Origin: Pyxicephalus adspersus
Taxonomy: Eukaryota > Chordata > Amphibia > Anura > Pyxicephalidae
Direction of reading: 5' to 3'
Length of the DNA: 64,000 nucleotides
Assembly (NCBI RefSeq): GCF_032062135.1
Contig: NC_092862.1
Span: 91,307,176 to 91,371,175 of the forward strand
Part shown: piece after piece, positions 59,000 to 64,000 of the stretch
Layout of the letters: each line of letters opens with the position of its first letter
Numbering within the stretch: position 1 is the first letter of the stretch
Translations under genes and position numbers: made by a program
Notes under the pieces: model-generated
Told to the model about the DNA's origin: nothing
Database searches by the model: none
Seen by the model: only the letters and a program-made list of their open reading frames with translations

Positions 59000-61447
59000 A
59001 GTAGATTATGACAAACACAGGGAATAACTTTAATGACAAGAGTACCTCTGTACTTTTATCAAATTTAAACTATACATCGAGTTCTGTACCTTTGTTTTTT
59101 TTTTTTTTTGTTTGTTTGATCTTTCCCTGTAGCCTTCACAGCAGGTTTAATTAAAATCTTAGTTAAGGGACAAACATAAATACCTTGCTTTTTTAAAATA
59201 TTGACTGCAGTCATAGAGAGTTCCTGAGAGAACTGTGAGATCAGAAGGGGAAAAAAGTTAATCTGTTTGGTTTGCATTAACAGCATCTAATATTTAACAA
59301 ATTCTCCTTGCCTTCCTTATTATGATTGTACAGTACAGTATGACTGTACAATATTGGGTCCTGGTGTCTCAGGAGTTGGAGTGGTTTATTTTTTTTCTAT
59401 GGAGAAAGATGCTTGAATCATGGCTAATGTGACTGATCATATCAGGCAGTTAATACATGGCATGGCATGGGAGACTGCTTAAATAACAATTTCCCTGTAG
59501 CCACACAGTTTAACCATGTAGCAGCCACATATTACTGGTTAGGGATTATTAAGGAATTTTCACAAAGCTGTTCTTGAAGTGAAATCATATTTTGAGATTA
59601 TTTGCAAAGTTTCTGAAAAAAATTGTTGAAATTGCTAGGGGGAGGTGGGGGAACATGTACCAAAAGAAAAAAATAAAAACAGCATGTTTTCTAACCATGC
59701 TGTATAATCAAGAAAACACTTTTTTGAAAGACAGGGGCACCCATCACTGCATCAGAACATAGCATGCCAATAGTTTTATCAATAACATATTTTTGTCCTA
59801 AGTCAATTGGCAAGAGAGCCTTTTGTTTCGTATAGTAAAAAACAACATTTAAAAACCATGCTTAGGAGAGCCTATTGTTTTGTATAGTAAACAACATTTA
59901 AAAAATAATAATGGCAATTATTTTTGTTGTAAGATTTTTATGCTTGGGAGAGAAATTTGGAGCTAAAAATAGCCTATTTTTCCATAAAGTATATGTGCAA
60001 CGGTCTGCATTCACATTACTTTTATTTTATCTCTACCTATGTCCTTACTTTCTAGCCCCTTTTTCTAAATAAACTTCTACAATTTACTATGAGAAGAGGT
60101 TTTTGCTTTTCTTATCAGAGTCCAGTAATTCGGAACCAGTGGTGAATGGATCTTAGCATACGAGAATATATATTTTTTTCTTTCTGAACTTGGAATAAAA
60201 ATTTCCCCACTGTTTGATATGTACCTGTTTTTATTATTTTCATTTACAGAACCTTACATGAACCTCAGGGGAAGATTGAACATGATTCTTGATCATCTAG
60301 GTGAATTAATGTTATGTACACTGTTCAGGCCAGAAACGTCCCCAAGCCTGCGGGGCCAGTGGTATGATCTGTGGTTGCCTAATTTGGTTAGGTCTAGATT
60401 CAGCAAACATTATGTGCTGAAAAAATGAGATCAGCTGAATTCACTAAATGACCAGGTTTTTCTTTTAGTGGATTTTTTCTTCCCTGATAGCATGGACATA
60501 TTTTAATATGACAATGCCAGAATTCATCTGGCTCAAATTGTGAAGAGTGGGTAAGGGAGCATGGGACATCATTTTCATACAAATAATAGCCACCATAGTC
60601 CAGACCTTAACTCCATTAGGAGTTTTGTAGTGTGCTGGAGAAGACTTTCTGTAGCATTCTAATACTCCAATCGTCAATACAAGATCTTGGTGAAAAATGA
60701 ATGCAACTCCAGACAGAAATAAATGTTGTGAGATTTCACAGGCTTTTCAAAATGATACCATGATGAATGTGTGTTATGTGACCGTTGGGCAGGCAGTGCA
60801 TATTTCTCATATTGTTACTTTGTTTTAGCAGGTTCTTAAAGGGTTATTTAGATATACTGTTACTCTTTTTTATATGTTTTTTTCATATGTATTGCCTATT
60901 TAGCTTGAAAAGAGGGCAGGAATACCCAACACTGCCCTTTACATGCTGGTATAAATAGATTTGGAGCAATAAAATCTGCATAGAGTTTAGGTTTATGAGA
61001 GTGGGTGGACCTTATTCATCTGTTAGGTATTATGTTCTTTATTTATACAAAATATGTTTACTGTTGTGTTCATGTAAGCAAATACACTGTTTGATGTTAC
61101 ACATTTTTGTATTTGTGCCTTTGTATTTGTTTCTTTTAGTGCTGCATTAATTTCAGCCAACCTTTCTCGTTTCTTCACTTAGCACTAATTTCACAGTTAT
61201 GCTCTGTCCTTTTTCGTGAGGAGGCAAACTGTTTATGGATATTACAGTAATATCATAATAAAAATGAATCAAATTATCAAATTAAATGTGTCCTAAGAAA
61301 GCTAAAACAAACCTGGTCTGAAGAATAGGCCACCATCCGACCAATGATCTCTGCTTCACTTAAGTCTGGGTTTTCCCTCTGAAGACGTTTGGTAACTCTG
61401 GTCCTTGCAGCAAGAAGTGCCATTAGTGTTGCTTCACTTGCAGTACC
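37173..61447 (-). CDS. DDC: Aromatic L-amino-acid decarboxylase, 3' ten coding exons (partial gene)
   Basis: DDC is a cytosolic PLP enzyme that converts L-DOPA to dopamine and 5-hydroxytryptophan to serotonin. Exons in coding order: 61313-61447, 55816-55959, 52874-52940, 50690-50784, 48116-48183, 46875-46951, 43806-43825, 43156-43254, 40740-40841, 37173-37379. All have GT-AG borders, and the phases join without a shift into 337 residues. This equals the end of the vertebrate protein (about 480 residues) from the GSASEATL region on. Key residues are present: His of AHSSVERAG, Asp of HIDAAYAG, the Schiff-base Lys of FNPHKWLL, and the catalytic-loop Tyr of IDPVYLQH, which favours decarboxylation over aldehyde-synthase activity. 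The first exons lie right of the window. FIGNL1 follows on the same strand, the usual tetrapod order. Identity is secure; HDC is less similar across these blocks. Confidence 0.97.
37454..37487. repeat. (AT)n microsatellite
   Basis: An uninterrupted AT run in the last DDC intron. Confidence 0.9.
37866..37914. repeat. (AT)n microsatellite
   Basis: A run of about 48 bp directly abutting the MITE that starts at 37,915. Confidence 0.9.
37915..38070. mobile_element. Short TA-flanked MITE with unlike ends
   Basis: The left end CCCTGTTTCCCCGATGATAA matches the 13.2-kb family. The right end complement CCGTATTTTTCGGACCATAA matches the other family. The core is a hairpin with ATTCGGACCATAAGACGCAC inverted around a C/G-rich loop. 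It also has a consensus donor CAGGTAAGT at 37,970-37,978. It may be a chimera of two elements. Confidence 0.65.
38325..38405 (+). repeat. Dispersed repeat 'tggatcatccaggcttttac' copy 2
   Basis: It shares TGGATCAYCCAGG and CCAGTCTTGGAGAGC blocks with 30,465-30,540. It is intronic to DDC. Confidence 0.55.
38410..40420. other. DDC intron, mostly unassigned
   Basis: No exon or transposase is seen. It contains the 'ggttgctaggggttccttgag' repeat at 39,745-39,810, a T24 run at about 39,983-40,006, and a 22-bp perfect palindrome at 40,158-40,179 next to a 'cttccgatggttt' block that recurs near 61,995. Confidence 0.5.
40421..40585 (-). mobile_element. L2/CR1-type LINE 3' end
   Basis: On the minus strand: TTACATTGTAAGCTTTTTTG, GGGTAGGGTCCTCTCCTCCT, then GTACAGCACTGCATAATATG and an (AAT)n-like tail. 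This is a typical LINE-2 3' terminus, and its last part resembles the tail of the SINE at 15.6-15.9 kb. Confidence 0.7.
40740..40841 (-). CDS. DDC: DDC exon: HVRLAQEF to VCFRLK (34 codons)
   Basis: Acceptor CTTTGACAG, donor TTGAAG|GTAAAG. It encodes [19 protein letters not shown], part of the C-terminal domain. It is in phase 0 at both ends. Confidence 0.95.
41413..41763. mobile_element. hAT-type MITE, 351 bp
   Basis: The ends are CACTGGTCGCCAACC on the left and the complement of CAGTGGTCACCAACT on the right, with 8-bp flanks CCTTAGTA (41,405-41,412) and CTTTAGTA (41,764-41,771). It is related to the element at 25.5 kb. It lies in the DDC intron between exons 40,841 and 43,156, and its GC-rich interior is not a gene. 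Confidence 0.85.
41872..42267. mobile_element. TA-flanked MITE, third TIR variant
   Basis: The ends are CCGTATTTTCCGGCGTATAA on the left and the complement of CCGTATTTTCCGGTATAAGA on the right, flanked by TA at 41,870-41,871 and 42,268-42,269. Internal direct copies of GCGTATAAGACGAC are present, with a consensus donor TTGGTAAGTA at 42,138-42,146. Confidence 0.85.
43156..43254 (-). CDS. DDC: DDC exon: [14 protein letters not shown] to EYIRK (33 codons)
   Basis: Acceptor TTCCCAACAG, donor CGTAAG|GTAAAT. It encodes the highly conserved [20 protein letters not shown] segment. It is in phase 0 at both ends. Confidence 0.96.
43806..43825 (-). CDS. DDC: DDC 20-nt micro-exon: LVTDYR
   Basis: Acceptor ATATTATAG, donor ACAGG|GTGAGT. 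The 20 nt complete the split Gly and encode LVTDYR, joining in frame to HWQIP. The human gene is known to have an equally small exon, so it is conserved. Confidence 0.9.
43830..46870. other. DDC intron, no further feature recognised
   Basis: AT-rich intronic sequence. Small open frames (for example 44.2, 44.5-44.7 and 46.1-46.4 kb) show no family signature or coding-like conservation. Confidence 0.5.
46875..46951 (-). CDS. DDC: DDC exon: [20 protein letters not shown] (77 nt)
   Basis: Acceptor ATACCACAG, donor TCCG|GTAGGT. It encodes most of the flexible catalytic loop, including Tyr of DPVYL. It ends in a split Gly codon. Confidence 0.94.
48116..48183 (-). CDS. DDC: DDC exon: [22 protein letters not shown] (68 nt)
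   Basis: Acceptor TTTTTACAG, donor TTTTG|GTAAGTG. The Lys of NPHKW forms the internal aldimine with PLP (Lys303 in human numbering). The exon ends inside a Trp codon. Confidence 0.96.
50081..50110. repeat. (TTA)n microsatellite
   Basis: About eight TTA/ATT units in the intron between exons 48,183 and 50,690. Confidence 0.9.
50690..50784 (-). CDS. DDC: DDC exon: [16 protein letters not shown] to KGVE (95 nt)
   Basis: Acceptor TTTTTTGCAG, donor GAA|GTATGT. It holds the Asp of HIDAAYAG that pairs with the PLP pyridine nitrogen, and [14 protein letters not shown]. Confidence 0.95.
52874..52940 (-). CDS. DDC: DDC exon: [16 protein letters not shown] (67 nt)
   Basis: Acceptor TTTCTTGTAG, donor ATTT|GTAAGTG. 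It encodes the ATLGTT strand near the cofactor. It ends in phase 1; the split Cys codon is completed by the next exon. Confidence 0.93.
53114..54702 (-). mobile_element. Pogo-like DDE_1 transposon relic (1.59 kb) in a DDC intron
   Basis: TA-flanked inverted ends CTGTGTTTTTCCCGAAAATA and complement CCATGTTTCCCCCAAAATAA. The minus strand encodes a CENPB-type DNA-binding piece ([15 protein letters not shown] and [17 protein letters not shown], 54,340-54,190). The DDE_1 domain (54,149-53,622) has [47 protein letters not shown] and ILIPDGMTA. The first catalytic Asp is replaced (MEET for MDET). A stop follows GMTA; the rest ([13 protein letters not shown]) continues in another frame. It is therefore inactive. 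The type resembles Tigger/pogo-family transposases. Confidence 0.85.
54710..55810. other. DDC intron, no further feature recognised
   Basis: AT-rich intronic sequence with no transposon end or coding frame that I can support. Confidence 0.5.
55816..55959 (-). CDS. DDC: DDC exon: AHSSVERAG to GLIPMF (48 codons)
   Basis: Acceptor AATCCTAG, donor TTT|GTAAGT. It carries the His of AHSSVERA that stacks on the PLP ring, then the variable [17 protein letters not shown] helix. It is in phase 0 at both ends. Confidence 0.95.
55965..60410. other. Large DDC intron, mostly unassigned
   Basis: No exon is found. It contains poly(T)/poly(A) runs at 56,935-57,005, a duplicated 'cctattgttttgtatagtaa' unit of about 60 bp at 59,811-59,905, and the (TA)n tract at 58.9 kb. 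Confidence 0.5.
58937..58998. repeat. (TA)n microsatellite, about 60 bp
   Basis: An uninterrupted TA run in the large DDC intron. Confidence 0.95.
60415..60790 (+). mobile_element. Tc1/mariner transposase C-terminal relic
   Basis: The plus strand gives [20 protein letters not shown], then [13 protein letters not shown] (second catalytic Asp), a decayed [12 protein letters not shown] (normally PPxSPDLNPIENLW, third catalytic residue region) and [13 protein letters not shown]. Stops and shifts are frequent. It is distinct from the N-terminal Tc1 relic at 1.5-1.85 kb. Confidence 0.8.
61313..61447 (-). CDS. DDC: DDC exon: GTASEATL to YSSDQ (45 codons)
   Basis: Acceptor TTTCCTCAG, donor CAG|GTTTGTT. 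It encodes the PLP-phosphate-binding (G)TAS turn, with Thr where human has Ser, then [14 protein letters not shown] and VAYSSDQ. It is in phase 0 at both ends. Confidence 0.95.
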
Positions 61448-61839
61448 CTGAGGAAATATCCCTGCATTATTTGGGAATGTAAGCATTTTGCAACATTAAA
61501 AAACACCCGTGTATAGGTATTGTTAATAGGGATGTTAAGCATATCAATGCGGAGTACACTTAATTTGTATAGAATGGAATTATATTACTTTAAAGTGAAT
61601 CTAAACCCAATAACAAAATACATTATATTATAGCATACAAATCCTCAAATGTAATAATGGACTTTATTTTCCTTTTTTAGCTCCTTTTTCTATTCGCCTG
61701 ATGCTCCTGCCTGGGGTAACAACACTGACAACACTCACTAAAAGAGATGGTTAGTTAAAAGCAGAAAATGTGATTTATGCAAATTACATGTATATTTCAT
61801 GTTTGCATATTTTCAATAACATTTTCTGCATTTGCAAAA

Positions 61840-61945
61840 AAGCATCTAACTTTTTCCTAAAGCAATCTATAGTAGTTGCTGAAATTACCTTCTGAGGGAG
61901 CCTATTCCACATTTTCTTCTTACAGTGAAGAATCCCTTCTTTATT
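61840..61945. repeat. Dispersed amphibian-type repeat (3' half)
   Basis: GAGGGAGCCTATTCCACATT and TCTTACAGTGAAGAATCCCT resemble the second half of the repeat whose first half is at 5576-5755. Translated on the minus strand it reads MWNRLPQKVISATTIDCF, reminiscent of the C-terminal end of CR1-type proteins. The link is tentative. Confidence 0.5.
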
Positions 61946-61949
61946 AGGC

Positions 61950-62500
61950 ATGAGCAAGAAGGCCTCTGACAGCCTCGCAAAAATGTAGTTGAACTTCCGA
62001 TGGGTCCGCGAAATTTCGGCGGACCGATTTCGCAAATTCTATTCAAGTCAATTGCCCAACTTTAAACATTAAGAGCAAAGCCCCTATACATGTTAGAACC
62101 ACCAATTTGCTAGGTATGTATAGAACAGTGGCAACAAGGGACAAATACAAACGTTCCAAAATACCTTGTGGTTTTCCAGAAAATAGCAGGCAAATAGGAT
62201 TTTTGCGTGATGGACAGCGTCCAGAAGGCAGCATAAACATTAGGACATTAAGAAAGGGTGAACTCAACCCACTAGCAACAGTCTCTGCTATCAAAACAGC
62301 AGAAGAATGCATTGCTTTTTAATGCACACACCCCTATTTAATATTTGATTACGCTATATTAATCCTGTTTAATAATAATAATATTAATAATAATAATAAT
62401 TGCTAGCTGGCATCATGACCTGGATGACATGTGTTAGGAATGCCACCCATAAAATTGTGGACAAGTAGCGCAGTGACATTAGGCAAAAGAGACGGAGGGT
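61950..62500. other. DDC intron, repeat-like, unassigned
   Basis: The 'cttccgatgggtccgcgaaa' block is shared with about 40,250. Overlapping open frames on both strands at 62,043-62,322 match no family that I know. A (TAA)n tail at 62,371-62,401 follows 'aatcctgtttaataataat', which looks like an L2 tail. Confidence 0.4.
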
Positions 62501-62504
62501 GGGT

Positions 62505-64000
62505 CAGCGGGAACAGTAGCAGTGTGTGGCCTTTGGTCAGCTATCGCCAGGGAGACCGTATTGGTAAGTGTCATGGAGAGCTGGGTGTAGTGCATCGTCA
62601 CTGCCACCCAGAAGTGTGTAATACACTTTTTGTGAATGGAGTACTGACAGGCAGCAGCAGGAGGATACGGAGCAGTGACCGTATTGGTAACTGGCATCTA
62701 AAGCTAGGTGTAGTGCATTGATAATGCCACCCACCCAGAAGTGTGTAATACAATTTTAGTGAATGGAGTACTGACAGGCGGCAGCAACAGCAGGAGGATG
62801 AGGTGGTGGTCCCTGAGACGGAGCGTGGACTGCATTGGTAACTGGCATCTAGAGCTGGGTGTAGCGCATTGTCAATGCCACCCAGAAGTGTACAATTTTA
62901 GTGAATGGAGTACTGACAGGCGGCAGCAACAGCAGGAGGAGGAGACGGTGAGCCCTGAGAAGGAGTGGGGACCGCATTGGTAACTGGCATCTAGAGCTGG
63001 GTGTAGTGCATCGTCAATGCCACCCGAAGTATACAATTTTAGCGAACAGAGTACTGACAGGTGGTGGTGGCAGCAGCAGCAGCAGGAGGAGGAGGAGGAG
63101 GCGGTGGGCCCTGAGATGGAGCGGGGACTGCATTGGTAACTGGCATCTAGAGCTGGGTGTAGTGCATTGACAATTCCACCCACCCAGAAATGTGTAACAC
63201 AATTTTAGTGAATGGAGTACTGATAGGCGGCAGCAGCAACAGCAGAAGGAGGCGGTGGGCCCTGAGACGGAGTGGGGATTGCCTTGGTAACTGGCATCCA
63301 GAGCTGGGTGTAGTGCATAGACAATGCCACCCACCCAGAAGTGTGTAATACAAATTTAGTAAATGGAGCACTGACAGGTGGCAGCAGCAGGAGGCGGTGG
63401 GCCCTGAGATGGAGCATGGACCGCCTTGGTAACTGGCATCTAGAGCTGGGTGTAGTGCATCGTCAATGCCACCCAGAAGTGTACAATTTTAGCGAATGAA
63501 GTACTGACAGGAGGTGGTGGCAGCAGCAGTAGGAGGAGGAGGAGGAGGCGGTGGGCCCTGAGGCAGAGCGGGGACTGCATTGGTAACTGGCATCTAGAGC
63601 TGGGTGTAGTGCATTGACAATTCCACCCACCCAGAAATGTGTTACACAATTTTAGTGAATGGAGTACTGACAGACGGCAGCAGCAACAGCAGAAGGAGGC
63701 GGTGGCCCCTGAGACTAAGTGGGGAACGCATTGGTAACTGGCATCCAGAGCTGGGTGTAGTGCATTGACAATCCCATCCACCCAGAAGTGTGTAATACAA
63801 TTTTAGTGAATAAAGTACTGACAGGCAGCAGCAGCAACAGCAGGAGGAGGAGGCGGTGGGCCCTGAGACGGAGCGTGGACGGCATTGGTAACTGGCATCT
63901 AGAGCTGGGTGTAGTGCATCATCAATGCCACCCAGAAGTCTACAATTTTAGTGAATGGAGTACTGACAGGTGGCAGCAGCAGCAACAAGAAGAGGCGGTG
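62505..64000. repeat. Minisatellite, about 150-bp units, at least ten copies (runs off the window)
   Basis: The marker GGTAACTGGCAT recurs at about 62,684, 62,836, 62,979, 63,134, 63,285, 63,428, 63,582, 63,732 and 63,887; a variant is at 62,563. Each unit has AGAGCTGGGTGTAGTGCAT, ATGCCACCCA, GTGAATGGAGTACTGACAGG, a variable GCAGCAGCAACAGCAGGAGG tract and GGTGGGCCCTGAGA. Length varies mainly in the trinucleotide tract. Open frames on the minus strand here only reflect the repeat. Confidence 0.92.

Noticed and set aside
62043..62322. Overlapping open frames of 71-89 codons on both strands as a small gene
   Set aside because: No family match, no splice signals, and repeat-like sequence on both sides.
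62479..63781. Several long minus-strand open frames rich in Leu and Pro
   Set aside because: They only reflect the 150-bp minisatellite and its trinucleotide tract.

Overview
This is vertebrate nuclear DNA, most likely from a frog. The repeat mix looks amphibian: elements ending in GGCTACGTACACACGT, L1/Tx1-like, L2/CR1, Penelope and Ty1/copia retroelements, and dense TA-flanked MITEs. The species call is an inference, because no species-specific gene can be read. Two real genes are present, both on the minus strand and in the conserved tetrapod order DDC then FIGNL1.

FIGNL1 (16,921-18,888) is an intact single-exon CDS of 655 codons for the RAD51-binding AAA ATPase fidgetin-like 1. An acceptor sits 8 nt before its ATG, and a likely 47-nt 5' UTR exon lies near 19.8 kb. 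DDC (37,173-61,447) is the 3' part of aromatic L-amino-acid decarboxylase. Ten coding exons with GT-AG borders join in frame into the last 337 residues, including the PLP lysine, the catalytic-loop tyrosine and a 20-nt micro-exon. The 5' exons lie beyond the right edge.

The rest is repeats and unassigned non-coding DNA. From 0 to 9.1 kb there is a nest of retroelements: an L2/CR1 endonuclease with a 2A-like motif, a Tc1 relic, an L1 cut by a Ty1/copia element whose insertion was later rearranged with inversion, and a Penelope-like relic. From 12.5 to 13.8 kb two neighbouring MITEs carry related 31-bp arrays. At 23.3-25.4 kb there is a large fold-back element, followed by hAT and TTAA-flanked elements. 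From 30.8 to 35.5 kb lies a degenerate L1 containing a young L1-derived non-autonomous insertion with a fused ORF1-ORF2 reading frame. The DDC introns hold MITEs, a pogo-like transposase relic (53.1-54.7 kb), a Tc1 relic (60.4-60.8 kb) and, from 62.5 kb to the window end, a minisatellite of about 150 bp per unit.

FIGNL1 acts in homologous recombination and DDC in monoamine synthesis. They are neighbours by synteny, and nothing here suggests they share regulation. No rRNA, tRNA, CRISPR or prokaryotic feature was seen.
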